A stretch of DNA of 64,000 nt, taken from Isoetes taiwanensis (lineage: Eukaryota; Streptophyta; Lycopodiopsida; Isoetales; Isoetaceae). Below are positions 35,501-48,370 of this stretch, piece by piece (positions within the stretch are counted from its first letter, which is position 1; each line of letters starts with the position of its first letter). The stretch is from positions 248,001-312,000 of the forward strand of contig JAJEKV010000136.1 in assembly GCA_021234155.1 (NCBI GenBank). Reading direction: 5' to 3'. The position numbers were made by a program, and so were the translations under genes. The notes beneath the pieces were generated by a model. That model was not told the origin of the DNA. It ran no database searches and was given only the letters and a program-made list of their open reading frames with translations.

Positions 35501-37079
35501 TGTGACGTTCCAACACAGTATATGGTCCCAGGACGTATACTGTACTGCCTCGTCACGCGTACACGCCACCCCGACTGACGTGTACGCCGACGTGTAGCCA
35601 GGCGGGTAGCCCCTAGGGGGCAACTTGCAATGTGTGTGCATTTATTAATGTGCACATTTAACCATGTGCACATTTATCTAGGTGCACATTTTCCCATGTG
35701 GACACTTTATGCCACCTAGTCATTAAAGGCAAGTGGGCCACATCCAATTATCCCACATGCCTAAAGGGGATAATGGGAACCCTAGCCCTAACCCTTTGTC
35801 TATATAGGTTAAGGAAACCCTAACTTGCCATTTTCATCCATAGGGTTTTAGGGCTCTGTTTTGCTTGCTCCAGGAGTCAAAACCGCATCTCAGACTCTGT
35901 CTGAGCGAACCAGCTCGTTAGAGTTCCAATCTAGCTTCATCTTCTAGCAGCAGAGCAGGATGGTCGAGTTCAGAGCAGGAGGAGCGAGCTAAGGATCAGG
36001 TATTTCGTCAATTTAATAGCCTAAACCGTCTTCCAGTCATCGAATCAGAAGGTTTAGCCTATTAAATTGCCCATAGCAGCCATCTAGATCTCTAGATACC
36101 AAGCTCTAACTAAAGAACCTAACTCTATGATATAGATTAGATCTTGTTCTTTAGTTCTTCTGTGATGTGTATGATGATGTATTTATGTGAACTCATTGTA
36201 TTGGGAAGGGGGGGTAGAGACCCTAAAGCCTGGTAGTTGATGCTCCTAGCTAGCCTCTTTAGCACACTGTAAATTCGGCATGTGTACAAGAACCACACCT
36301 GGTTGTGGGTGAAGGGGCCAGACTGACTTATAAGGAGGCTCATGTTCTGACTCTTGAACAATCCCTCTGGTGTGTAAGGCCTACCGGGGATCACTGTGGA
36401 CTAGGTCTAATGGCTTGCCACTGCGTGTGGGCAAGGCATGGGCTCGACACCCGTGGAGTGATGCGTCACTCTCCATTGGGTTCAAGTCGAATAAGGGCGG
36501 TGGCCCTCTAGTCACCTTGAGTCAGCATGTAGATCTCTGGAGGGAGTGATCCCTACCTGCCCCATCGGAACTGGGGAGATGCAACCCAGGAATAGCCCCT
36601 TTGGCTATGCATCCGGCGGGCTACAGTCAGGTCCCAACACTCTTCAACCTACTCTGCAAAGTGTGCACAGGATGGGCGGACGGAGTGGACTACCCTAAGC
36701 CATGTTCTTATGCCAGCCAAATCCATTGCCATGAATTCTGTCTGCAATGACCTCTGGAGACCCAAGCTTGTCAGTCCATCCCTGTGTCTGAGCCTTGGGT
36801 AGGATTCCCCATGTGATGTACTGATCTTTGATATGTGATGAGCCATCCTTCGAGATGGTTATGTGATGTTGATGTTGTATACTGACATGTATGTTTACGC
36901 TTCCGCAGCTAGGTAGGCCCTGAGGAAGACAGGGTAAATGACCCCTTCATTCTTCCCACTGGAACTCATCAAGGTTGCAGTGATACGTGGAGGGCCCTGT
37001 ATCAGTATGGAGCTGGTATGGGGGATGAACTCCTGTTTGTATACGGTGCGGGCACCGTATATGAGTAGGGGACGTCACA
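35501..37079 (+). repeat. 3' LTR of the LARD
   Basis: 1579 bp, TGTGACGTTCC to GACGTCACA. Nearly identical to the 5' LTR; the larger differences are a 9-bp gap near 36830 and a 4-bp insertion near 36797. It is followed by the right target duplication AGATG. Confidence 0.92.
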
Positions 37080-37084
37080 AGATG

Positions 37085-38143
37085 TCATCCAGAGGTTGTG
37101 TTGATACTTATTAATCTGAGCAGAAAGCTAAGCCCATGCCAGTTTACATGTAATATAAATAAAGCATGATCAGCAGATCGTCGCATCTGTGACTTGATTC
37201 CCAACAATGATAATGAAGAGAGAACATCAATTGAATATGAGATAGAGGTTTCACAACATGTTTCAAAGATGTAGCGCCCATAGCAAGAAACAAACAGTGG
37301 CCAAATGCATATCGCCCAAAGATGCATACCGCACAAAAATTTTCCTTGACCGATCCCCTGCCATATCAAATCTGGACTAAAATGCGACAAATGCAACTAG
37401 ATAGAATAGGATGCACATCATAACAGCACAACACACAAATCATATCACAATCAAGCTTATTATGTTAATACAAAGAATATTTCAGCCAAGAATCGTTTGT
37501 ATCTAAACAATCCAAGGAACAAACACAATTACCTCAAAATATCCCTCAAAACATGAAATGCAGGCTGCAATTGTTGTCTGTAAAAGGAAGTGCTAACTCC
37601 AGTGCTAACTCCATCTATTGCCACTGTCATAACATCTGCATATAAGGTTTAAAATACAGAAAATACAAAGAGATAACACAATTACCCCAATCCAAGCTGC
37701 TAGAACATACGCAGGGTTAAAACCATGATCTTTATTGCATGTCCAATTCAGTGTAGTGTTATTAGAGCTTCAAACTTCCAGATCAAATGTTCTTATTAGT
37801 TTGCTCCGGGGCCATATAAACCAAAATAATTCGATGATACTAACCGATAGTCAAACACAAAACTTGAAGATCTAGCTCCTGGCGAAGAAACAAACTGGGC
37901 ATATGAAACTGCAGAGAATAAGAAGCTCCAGAAAGCAAGATATTTGAAATAGCGTAGACAGGGCAGTGAATTAGGACGGCCAGCGATTGACTCGTTCCAG
38001 ATCCGTGAAGATCCAAAGGAGAAGAGACGCCCACGGATTTCTGCTGGGGAGGATCAGAGCAAAGCTCCTCCTCTGGAAAGAACAAATGACGAAAACCCTA
38101 AAAAAAATGACACTTGTGGCAGAGAACGAAATGCATAGTTCAC
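37085..38143. other. Non-coding flank
   Basis: AT-rich, without a supported gene. An AGGGTTTTCG string near 38090 (minus strand) looks like plant 5' UTR or intron sequence adjoining the exon at 38144. Confidence 0.4.
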
Positions 38144-38293
38144 CTGAAAGACAACATAAGCCTTCTCATAGTCTTCTGGTGGCCCGAAATATTCCAGCAT
38201 GTGGAAGGAAACCACAAAAGATCTATAAGACTCGATCTGCCCACACATCAGTTGGGAGTTTTCAAATCCATCGATCACAGCTTCCTCCTCCAT
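38144..38293 (-). CDS. Possible first exon of an unknown gene
   Basis: Minus strand ATG at 38293 opens 50 codons (MEEEAVIDGFENSQLMCGQI, then a hydrophobic-aromatic stretch ending AYVVFQ) and stops at a CAG/GTGAAC donor. Composition is protein-like and acidic at the N-terminus. No second exon could be joined with confidence; an acceptor with in-frame sequence lies near 38040 (QKSVGVSSPLDLHG) but is uncertain. The family is not recognised. Confidence 0.3.
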
Positions 38294-38772
38294 TTGTATT
38301 CTTATCGTCTAAATACCTCAAAACCATATTTAAGCATCGTGCAGAGCTCCAGTCTCCATATCCGCTCCCTATCTGCTATAATCAACAATATCATCTTCAC
38401 TAGCAATCAAAAGCAAGCAAATTTAAATAACAAACACAATATCTTGACGGATAATGAAAAAACCTTAATCATCTCTGTGGCCTACATGCCGAGGATAAGG
38501 AATCCGCCAAATCCTCTAAAACGGGACAAATAACCCAAAATGGCAATTTCTAAATCATAGGAAAAGCCCACAGACCCAATTTTTGGAATACCGGAAATTT
38601 TTTCCGGTAGCTAAAAGCCTTGAAACCTTAGGAAAACAACATAAGAAAAAAATCCAAAAAGTTTTCGGGACCCCGGAAAAACCAAATTTAAACAATAAGA
38701 TTCTATAATTCCAGAAAACGCATTTAAAGTACCTTTTAAATGAGAGGTGTGCATACGATATTAATACATTAA

Positions 38773-39668
38773 GGGTCATTTCCCACTTGCCATTAAGTTA
38801 AGTTAAATAGGGCAAATAACTGGAACTTGCTTTCCCACTGACCCTTAAGTTAATATCAAGTAAGTTAATTCCAGTTAATTTTTAACCGTTCATTAACTTA
38901 AGGGAGCATCCTTCTCACTAGAAAAAGTTAAGTTATTTTTTTAACCAAATTTAAAAATATTTAACCAACTAGTGCAAAAGTTAAGTGACCTAAGCAAGGT
39001 CCACTTAACTTCTAACTTTTTGGTTAAGCATTAAGCTAACTCAACTACGAGTGAGAAATGGTTCCAGTTAGGTTAGACTCTTAAATCGTAATTTTGACAA
39101 GGATGCCAACTAGTTGACCAAGTGTCTTATTAGTTTGATAGATTGAATAAGAAACATTAAAATAGGAGGTGGATTTTAAGAATTTTATGATTGATTGACT
39201 GGTCACGTAGTACTTGACTAGAAAGTATTAAAATGGAGAGAGTTGACTACAAGTCAATTGATTGGCGAGAAACTAAGTTAACCAAAAGTCAACTCATTGA
39301 CTAGAGAGTCAACCACTTTACTAGATTTTACTAGGTAGTCAAACAATTCACAAAAATAGTAACTTGACAAAAAAAGTCATATCCTCCAAATAGCTTAACC
39401 GTATCTCTTAGCTGAAGTGAGAAACAAACATATTTATCTCTAACCTAACAAAAAGCCCAAGCTTATTATAAAGGTTAGGTTAAGTTGATTTCATGAGCTT
39501 AACCTAAGTGGTCCATAATTGGTATAGTGTGAATGCATATCTTCACAATCCTTTAAGTTAGTCTTAACTTAATGACTTTAATGGGAAATCACAACCTACT
39601 TTCCATTAAGTTAAGAGATGACCAAGTGGTTAAGTTAACCTAACCTAATTGCGAGTGGGAAACTACCC
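38773..39668. mobile_element. Tourist-like MITE (PIF/Harbinger)
   Basis: 896 bp bounded by TAA target duplications (38770-38772 and 39669-39671). Terminal inverted repeats of about 34 bp start GGGTCATTTCCCACTTGCC on the left and, reverse-complemented, GGGTAGTTTCCCACTCGC on the right. GGG termini and a TAA duplication are typical of PIF/Harbinger MITEs. The interior has many GTTAAG/CTTAAC strings and a cluster of TTGAC motifs, with no coding capacity. Confidence 0.75.
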
Positions 39669-39671
39669 TAA

Positions 39672-41774
39672 GTACATATAATACCCGTACCGTACTAAAC
39701 GTACCTGACAACATTGAAGTTGTGGCATCAGGAGGAATAACTTTCCCCAGGAGCACCCATTAGATCGATAATATATTCCCCAAGGAAGGAAAAAGTTTGT
39801 CCTTAGCGTATCATTTTGGGCCAATTATGTTACCTGTGACCATGTTGCAATGTTCATACGAGAGGCATTAGAAATCTTTGGATACGAACATGCCAAAACT
39901 GCAAAATAAAAATATACTCCCTGACATTGTGCATCACATATTTAATCAGGACTTACCCTCCATCATCAACCTTCAATATATTTACAGCTCCATCATCTAC
40001 GCTAGTTATAATGTCTTCCTTTGTGGGAGAATTTTCTTGGTCCACTTTGAGAATTCTTCATCCCACATTAAATAAGGCAATCCAATCTGACCATTTACAC
40101 CACCTTCTTTAAGTTGACATCTGGAATACATGTTTGCATGCCAAAGTTGCTTGGTGTTCAGCAGCAAGGGAATAATGCCCAATATCATTGTCGTAAAAAA
40201 GGTCTCTGCCCTTGATCAATTTAAAACCTTCTGTTGCACATACATTTATATTATATATTTTTCTCTTTAGTGACACCAATGCACCCTTTGGGGCAATGCG
40301 TTCCTGGATATAATGAAATTTTTATAAGCTTACATTCTGCAAGCCTTATGCTAGGAATTCTAGGGTCCTTGAAAGGATATATGACAAATATTACTCAGCA
40401 ATGGCCTTATTGGAAAGAGGAAAAGATCATTTTTATGTTTCATGCCATTCTATTTCAAAGATTGCTCTGGACCAAGCAGAGTATGTGAGAAAAAATGCCA
40501 TCTAAGTTGTTTGTTCTTCAACATATTACTCCTCCGCGTTTATTCCTCACAAGGACATATCCATACCTCAAATTTGGCCCAGAGAAGGCATTCCTGCTCA
40601 AGCTGGATCCATCATTCAAACGTAAGAAACAAACCTTGTTGCTTCAAAAAATTTCTTGATGGATAACTAAACTTGTTACAAACCTTAGGCAACTCATTTA
40701 GCTTGAATATGGTTTGTAAGGTTGTCACAAAAGAACGTCTTGCTAGATAAACGTACATACTGCTTGAAACAAGAAAAGAGTGTGTTGCTTAACTTGAAAA
40801 GTCGTATGTTCTTCTCTTGTGTGTGTGTTTTTTTTTGTTCGTTCCCTTTTTTGTTCCTCTTTCATGGTTTCTTATCAAGATTGGAGTTCTTGCTTCTGTT
40901 ATTTGGTTCCTTCTTCTATGTTTAAAGTTCTATATATTTGCTTATCAAATTGTAGGGTTACCTCCAGATCTAAACTCATTTCTTCTTGGATCTGTGCAGA
41001 AAGACATTAGCATTTTTCGCAGGAGGGGCAAATTTAGAAGTGCGAGAAAAGCCAGTGAAAACATGGACCAATGATTCTGAAATTTTGGTCTAGTCGCACA
41101 GGATTTAAACACCATATTCAAAAGCATTGGTGAGCTCAAAAGCATTGGAAGAGGGTAAAGGGCATATGAAGAAGGGAAGGAAGAGAGTTTGGGAGAGAAA
41201 GTTAAGGAAAACGTTAGATTGATGTGAAAGATGCAATGGTAAGGAGTGTCAAGCTGGACAATGCATTAGGACTCAGAGGGTTTAGACACAAAACAAGATC
41301 TTAATGCACCTTTGGCTGCCTTATTATGCATCCTCTTTTATGTGTGATTAGTGGTTTAAGGCTGTTGCAGTTTTCCTCTGGAGTCATGGTATAGGCCTGA
41401 CATGGGTTAAGAAAGAAGTGGTGGCATAGGCACTAGGAATAGCAAAGCTTTAAATTGTGGAGTTTAGAAACCAAGATAAATTGCATAATTTAGCTTCATA
41501 GCTTTGGAAAGTGCATTTTTTTAATCCATCTACATATTCATTTCGATGATTGATATGTATCATATCTGTATCTTAGAATGTCATTGCAGCAAATGCCCAG
41601 AATGGGGAATGCTTTTTGTTTTTGAACTACTTTGAATAAATGCACAGGATTGTACACACAAGCAACTATTAATGCATCTCTTAATGTCTCGCAACTATTA
41701 GGCATTTCTTAATGTCTCGAAGTCATGCGCTAGCTTAGGAACATTACAACAGGGATGCCACATATCCATAATTA
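39672..41774. other. Mostly non-coding, one exon-like piece
   Basis: On the minus strand a short frame ending near 39957 (KEDIITSVDDGAVNILKVDD) is followed by a consensus donor GG/GTAAGT and may be an exon of a lost or unresolved gene. Otherwise the region is AT-rich; the frames at 40234-41145 carry no motif I recognise. Confidence 0.3.
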
Positions 41775-41915
41775 GATAGATAGATAGATAGATAGATAGG
41801 ATTTTTTCGTCACACCACATTGGCCGCATCTATGAGGATATATGATGGACCCCAGAGACTTGAACGCAATATCTCTTAATTGCTACCCAATGGACTAGCC
41901 ACTAAAGCGAACAAG
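41775..41915 (-). mobile_element. tRNA-derived SINE
   Basis: Minus strand. A Pol III A box (TAGTGGCTAGTCCATTGG, plus coordinates 41887-41904) is followed by a B box GCGTTCAAGTCTC (41855-41867), then a 3' part ending in AAAAAATCC and (TATC)6 (41775-41799). The A-B gap is shorter than in a tRNA, as often in SINEs. The tail resembles that of the LINE at 43770. Confidence 0.6.
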
Positions 41916-43769
41916 GTGGGTTGCATGTAAATGTGTGGATCTGAAGGAGAATGCAGTCTTCAAGTACTTTTGAACCATGGTGCAGTTATCATGTGCTTTA
42001 GTCAATGGAAATGGTATATTATTTATAGAACATTTTGAAATGATACAAGCAATGAGTTTAAGATTAACTAATTAGCATTTTTCTTGCATGCGGTCATGCA
42101 GGATGTTGTCGAAGGCCATTGTTACTTCAAACATGGAGAACACTATGGCATTAGACCATTTATGCATTGGTGTTGCATGGCTGATCCTCGAGGTTGTGCA
42201 GGCCATTGTTAGTTCAAACATGGAGAATACTATGGGATTAGACCATCTATGAGTTGGTGTTGCATGGCGGATCCTCTAGGTTGTGTAGGATATATTCATG
42301 AGATAGAAGATGCACTTCACGTTGTACAACCCGATATATCAACATGAAATTCTTTGCTTTTGATGCTTGTAGATTACATGGGTTCATCAGCATGGATCTA
42401 CATAGCATTGCTTTGATTAATCAAGTTACAATGCTAAATATATGTGTAAAACCTGGATTTTTCTACCCTTCTGAAATATGATCTATCATGCCATGAATGA
42501 GATATGCTGCAAAAAGCACTTGAGATATAGTGCCATGACTCCAGGGGAAAAATGGAATTGGTTGTAGATAAAGATTATTAATTAGAATTATAATGTTGAG
42601 GGTGATGTTAATGGATATAAGGACATGAGCAAAACAATCTTCAGAATTTAGTAGTCTACTAACTTCCCCTTCCGTAAGTTAGTAACTTAAAAAAGGAAGG
42701 TTGAGGGTGATGTTAGCAGATATAAGGCCAGGCTCGTTGAATAACAATATTATGAAAAACTAGAAGTAGATTACTAACCTTGGCACCCATTGCTAAAATG
42801 AAAATTGCTTGTGGAATCATTGCAGTTAACACCCTGCAGTAACACCCTATAATCAGGCAGTTAAGATAGTGTCTAACTGGTGGATCTGAATACTATATGC
42901 TGACTATTTATTGTTATGTTACTATTATGAATACCATGGCAAGAAATTTAAGGAACATTATTACCTTCAAAATTTGTTGAGACAACTCTATTCCTCTCAT
43001 ATCGAAGCTGCTTTCATAATTCTGTACATAAGCTCATTAGCAGAAATTAATTATGAAGAGTCACAAAAAACATTGTACATGATATAGAAAATGAGAGAAC
43101 TAATAGTCCTATGACAACTAAAATCGAACTGGTCTCTATGAAAAAGTACTAATTAAGCTAAACAATTGTCTTACAATTGTGTGACAAAATGGATACAAAT
43201 GCAGATTATATCCTATATAATCTGCTCAGTTATTCCATATAACTTTGACAATACCAAATGCCAACTAACGTTACGCTAGCATAACCTACTAGCTACCTTC
43301 AAGCTGACCTACCCCATGTATGTTACCAGAGAATGGCCCAAATCTTCATAATCCAATTGTCAGTAGTATTACTGCGATCAAAATCTGCTTATTTCATTGT
43401 GACCTACCAGGTGGGAATGCCCATTTAAATCTGCAAGACTTACCGGATAATGCTTTTGTACAGTTTTAAAATCTAGGCTTGCAGAAAACCTGTCATTACA
43501 CAATAAGGTTTATATTGATTATAGTAAAAAATTGGTATATAATTATTTCTGAAAAAGTAGGTTTATGTTATGCATCTGCTTGCTCATACACGTATTGTGT
43601 AACTAGTGGATCTAGATAACAACAAACTATAGTTGGCTGAAACTTTAGTGGATCTAGATAACAACAAACTATAGTAGTCTCTTTGCCCGCTTCACATTCA
43701 TTTTTGCTTTTTGCCATATGCATTTAAGCTTCTTGCTATTCAAGTAGTTTAGATGTTCAAGAACTTAAG
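41916..43769. other. Non-coding with two small tandem duplications
   Basis: An 87-bp unit is duplicated at 42114-42200 and 42201-42287 (starts GGCCATTGTTA/GTTAG). A 30-bp unit beginning TAGTGGATCTAGATAAC occurs at 43604-43633 and 43645-43674. No gene is supported. Confidence 0.6.
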
Positions 43770-44799
43770 AATAGAATAGAATAGAATAGAATAGATTTTT
43801 TAGCAGCAAGTTTATGACATCGACGTGGATTAAAAACCCCATACCGGAAGGGTTTTCGAGGGAAAACCTTAGCGTAATAAGTATGTCTTTGGCATGTCGC
43901 ACAATTGTATAGGACAGTTCAATACCGTCCCGGAGGACACAACTGAGTACGTGCATCCATAACCTCCTGGAGGTATGACCCCAACAAACCCACTGACGCC
44001 GTAGCCAATAACTGATGCAACGGCTGGCCAGGCACTAGTAATCGAACATATCGCTCTCGGATATGGGCAAACGCTGGGCAGATCTGGAGGGCATGACATT
44101 CATCCTCAATGGCGCCCTGGTGGCAACACTGGCAAAGCCTTTGCTCTCGTGCTTTCCGAGCCCAACGTCCTGTTTCAATGCGGAGGCGATGTGCACCCGT
44201 GCGAATGGAAGCTATAAGTCTGCGCTTCTTCATGGGCAGCTAGGTGCACAAGTACTAGTGTGGGCCGCTCGTGAGCCTAGGATTGACTTGTTGCTGATAG
44301 TGTGCCAGCTTAACGTGCGTCAAAGCATCTGCATCCCAGAGCTTGCGAAGGAAAGTAGCATCTAGGTACAGCTTAAGTGCCTTGTGATCTTTCTTTGTCC
44401 TTACATGTACGCATCTGTTTGCCTGTACACCCCAGCGTGAGAACCAATGAGCTTGCTTGCCCTTCCAGCAGGATTTCAGGCATTGGGGACCCATCGCCAT
44501 GGCCAAAGCAAGGTTGGGCAAACGTGTATCAGCCATAGCGACCACCTTCTGGAAGTAAATGATATGGTGTTCCAATGCAGCCCGTTGAAGGGTTAGAAAG
44601 CCTGTCTCCTGGAGTAGGATCTGGTATGGAATTGTGGACTTCACCCTAAGGGCTCGTGCCAAGAAGGCCTTCTGCACCTGCTCGAGGTCATTCCAAGTGT
44701 TGAGGGATATCACTGGACCCCACACTTCTGCCCCATACAAAAGGACCGGCTCGACCAAGGCCCGAAACACGTGTGACTGGTGGCCCCAGGCATACAACT
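43770..44799 (-). mobile_element. LINE copy B, 3' part
   Basis: Minus strand. Downstream half of a LINE whose upstream half is at 58034-59665; the chromovirus at 44800 separates them. It encodes the segment from KLYAWGHQSHVF through LVEPVLLYGAEVWGP (post-RT motif) to the terminal finger CQCC...CHALQIC, with one frame change near 44250. The 3' end has the stem-loop pair at 43831-43869 and a tail of T/A runs and (TCTAT)n (43770-43801). Confidence 0.8.
43831..43869 (-). other. LINE copy B 3'-terminal stem-loops
   Basis: Counterpart of the structure at 3450-3493: GGTTTT/GAAAACC and AAAACCC/GGGGTTTT arms are kept while the bases between differ. Confidence 0.5.
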
Positions 44800-46417
44800 T
44801 GTGACGCTCCCTGAACATATACGACCCTCGGACGCATACTTACGGGGACTTTCCCCTCCCATGGCGACCAACTCGCCATGAGCAGGGCCCTCCGTCTATT
44901 TCGGGCCATCTATAATACGATGCCCGAAAGAAGGACACGAAGGGGTCATTCGGCCCACGCCTTCAATGGGGCTCCTACGTCGCGGAAGCGTGAATACAAG
45001 GGTTAGCACACAGCATAAATCACATATAAATAACCACCACGAAGGGTGGCATATCCATCCAAATACCAACGGCAAAGAATATGCATCTAAACCTAAGAAA
45101 ACACCCCAAACCCCTGGTTCTACCCCGGTTCAGACTCCAGTGAGGATCGACTGACGGCTAGGCCTCAAGAGATCGCCAGACGGAATCTTGACATGGCGCT
45201 ATCGGCATAGAACATTGGCTAGGGTTGTCCACTCCATCCGCCCCCCCCGTGCACACTTTGCGTGATGGGTCAATTCCACGCTATGGCGCCGCTTATAGCC
45301 TTCCGGAGACGAGGCTCGAGGCATCACCCCGCCGAGCCTACTCCAGTGGTTCATGAAGCCCCGGGTCCGATGAGGCAGGTCGTGGAAGCGCCCCTTCCGT
45401 AATCACAAAGGGCTCCATGGGCGAAGCTAGAGAATATGTGCCGCATCAACACCCCGCGATCCGCATCCCACTTACTCGCCCTAAATCTACTCAGTGCAAG
45501 GTGCCCCATACGGGTCACACCTTCCCACCTGTGGAGTCAGACCCATACCCGCGCCCCACGCGGACCGGCTATCAGGTCTAGCTCGCTATAGGAGTCCCAG
45601 GAGCCTTTTATGTTCGTGCAAGACCCCACCTCCACTTCACCACTGTGTTCCTTGTCCGGGTGCTAAGCCGCATTCATAGCATCTATGACCCGGTGGGTTC
45701 TTGTGCACAGCCGCAATATTGGGATAATAATGTGGCTTTATCTAGGAGCATACTACAATATATGGGCTCAGAGGTCTCTACCCTCCCAGAATCCCCCATC
45801 TCGAGTGCTAACTAAGCAAAGAACTATCAATTCATCCTTTGAGAGCAAAACCCGAATCAAAATATAAAGAGAACTTACCTTTTCAACCAAGGGTTAGTTC
45901 CTACCACTAAAAGCATGTGAGAAACATACAAGACAACACACAAGTGCCCAAAAGGGCGCTACCCTAGAATATCACCCTATACTAGCCACCCACTGTATTC
46001 CTCGCCGACCCGTTATCGCTTGGTGCCTCCATCCTTCAAACTCGATGCTCACCGATCACACAGTGCAAGTACTTGGGCAAGGTGGCGCCAGCTCAATCCC
46101 AAGGTAGGGCCACCAGTCGACATTATGGTGGATACGGGGTGGTGATCCACCTTATGGGTCCAAAATAGCATTCACCATGTCGGCCAACCGTGTTTGGCGG
46201 TGTGGGGCTTTCCAAAGGATAATTAGTTTAATTATCCTTTATAAATAATGATCCCTTTAAATGTAGGTTATTATCTTTAACAATTAAATTAGCATAGCTA
46301 ATTTAATCCTTTTTAAGTCAACCCCTAGGTTACCATGCCCCATGGTAGCGTGATCTATACTGGTGACGCGGTCAACATATTTATAATGTATACCGTATAA
46401 ATACTTGGAACGCCACA
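44800..46417 (-). repeat. 3' LTR of the chromovirus
   Basis: 1618 bp. On the minus strand it starts TGTGGCGTTCC at 46417 and ends GGGAGCGTCACA at 44800. It aligns along its length with 56351-57984 but with many small indels concentrated at CAG/CTG sites. Confidence 0.88.
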
Positions 46418-46430
46418 TTCTCCCTCCTAG
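46418..46430 (-). other. Polypurine tract
   Basis: Minus-strand CTAGGAGGGAGAA directly before the 3' LTR. It is preceded by a degraded form of the stem-loop seen at 58004-58021. Confidence 0.75.
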
Positions 46431-47063
46431 AATTAATGCCGCCCTCAAAGATTGGGGTTAGTTGAAGATATACTAATAAAGAAAACACATTATAAAGGAA
46501 GATAATTCCTTGTTTCCCAAGGTAATATATTAAAACTTTTGAAGTTCAAAACAGCTCAAGCAAACTAAAGTGCATTTCGTGATGATTATCATAATCAAAA
46601 GTTCAAGGACCAAGTCCAATATCAAAAGTAGTGTAACACTAAAGAACTATGTGTAAACACCATGAAAACGGAGAAAGTCGGGTCATCAAGAACCCCTATA
46701 CATGGGCAGGTCACGCATCGCCAATCGGGCCCGCACATGTCACTATATCGGTTTTCATAGATAAAAAATAATTAGATTGTGGTTGAAGGGTCCACCCCTA
46801 TAAGAAAATAAAAGAAAATTTATCTACAAGGGACCTATCATGCCTATAGTTCGCAGCTCATTGTGGCCTAAGGACCGGTCGTTCCTATTATAGCCAATAT
46901 GAACGCGGCTATGAACTACATGCTTTACAAGCAGTCGGTCATGTCCACATTGACAAGACACCACGCCCTAAGGAACACAGAGGTGATCCCATCATCTCCA
47001 GAATCGTTGTTAACCACGATGCATCTACCCTCTACCGATTCTCGGCGAATCAAGTCTTCAAGC

Positions 47064-47250
47064 TTACACGGAGCGGGTTGATAGCATCGTTGATAGTGCG
47101 GCCTTGAGATTCGCGCATGAAACCGGATAGTGCTTCTCAAGATCCGCTTCCATCACCCATGTAGCATCCTCCACCGGCAAGTGTTTCCACTTGACCAAGT
47201 ATTGTAGCATTTGAGTCCTCCCGGGTCCGCTTATAAGCTCGATCAAGAAG
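47064..47250 (-). pseudogene. Chromodomain at integrase C-terminus
   Basis: YLVKWKHLPVEDATWVMEAD followed by LEKHYP matches the chromodomain core (Y-L-V-K-W, A-T-W-E). In chromoviruses it directs integration to particular chromatin. It is separated from the integrase GPF module by a frame change near 47245. Confidence 0.8.
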
Positions 47251-48370
47251 AGCTTCGTGTACTATCTCTAGCTGCTCCTTCCGTCATTTCCGTGGAGGGT
47301 TGGGGTTTCCAAAACCTCCTCCTCGATCGTGGGTGTGCTGCTTTTAGAAGACTCACATGAAAACCTTGTGGATCTTTAAGCGGGTGGCAAGTCCAGCGAT
47401 ATGCTTGCTCCCCAACACGCTCGTTGATTTTGAACGGTCCAGCCCATCCGGGTGCCAACTTCTTGCAATTACCAATCTTAAGCTTGGCTTGTTTTACCTT
47501 AATCTTAAGCCAAACCGATTCACCCACCGAAGACTCGTGGGGTCCTCAGGTTTATCGCTACACTTTTTTGACGATTGCGGCAGCCTAGCAAGTAACCACG
47601 CACTGGCCGACCAAAGCTTGCATCTCCGTGAGGAGTTGTTGAGAAACTTCCACTTTCGACACGGGTTGTGCCATGTGTCGAGTAAGGCATTGGTAACCAT
47701 AGTTTATCATGAAAGGAGACATTTTGGAAGACTCCTCGTTTCAATCGTTATAGGCAAATTCTACTAGATAAATATAGTCACCCATTGGGATTGCTTACTC
47801 CACACATAACCGCACAGTAGCATATCCTCTATGATACGGTTGGTACGCCTCCGTCCCCGACCATCCGTCCGAGGATGATATGCGGTACTCATAGCAAGCT
47901 TGGTCCAGATGGTGGTGAAGAAATCCTTCCGTAATGCACTTACAAATTTGGGATCCCCGCCGATACAATAACCCGTGGCATTCCGCGGTAACCCGAAGAT
48001 CTCCTTTGGCGTAAAAGCAAGGCGGTGTCGAAGCAAAGTGTTTGCGGGTACGACATGGCAAGAAGTGAGCCATTTTTGACAATTTGTCGACGACCACCAT
48101 TAATGCATCATAGCCACGAGAGTTCGTGGAAGGCCCACAATGAAATCCATGGTTATGACTTCCCATTTTATGTGGGGCACATCCAAAGGCCGCAGCTCTC
48201 CTCGAACTCTTAATTGTCCGCTTTGGTTTGTCTGACACACTTGACATTGCTTAATGTATCTAGCAATATCCTTCTTCATGGAAGGCCAAAAGTAACTAGA
48301 GCGGATTTTAAAATAGGTCTTCATAAAACCCGCATGTCCAAAGCTATAGGGGTTGCAGCGTGTCATGGAG
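47243..48370 (-). pseudogene. Chromovirus integrase
   Basis: N-terminal HHCC zinc module (GHAGFMKTYFKIRSSYFWP, then CQVC), the catalytic core beginning IKWEVITMDFIVGLP with the first Asp, KLSKMAHFLPCRT, and the region around the HPQTDGQ box, which here reads HPRTDGRGRRRTNR. The C-terminal GPY/F module is WAGPFKINERVG. Frameshifts near 47700, 47790 and 48110 divide it. It would insert the cDNA into chromatin if intact. Confidence 0.8.

Larger units (their letters stand above)
25908..37079 (+). mobile_element. Complete LARD-type non-autonomous LTR retrotransposon
   Basis: An 11.2-kb unit bounded by two long LTRs (25908-27489 and 35501-37079) and flanked by a perfect 5-bp target duplication AGATG (25903-25907 and 37080-37084). 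LTR termini are TGTGACG and CGTCACA. A PBS for initiator tRNA-Met follows the 5' LTR and a purine tract precedes the 3' LTR. The 8-kb interior has no gag, protease, RT, RNase H or integrase signature in any frame, so it fits the LARD class (large retrotransposon derivative) that depends on proteins from another element. By eye the LTRs differ at roughly 35 positions plus a few short indels, about 2 percent, so insertion is fairly recent. The related chromovirus at 44800-58033 is a plausible helper lineage. Confidence 0.9.
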
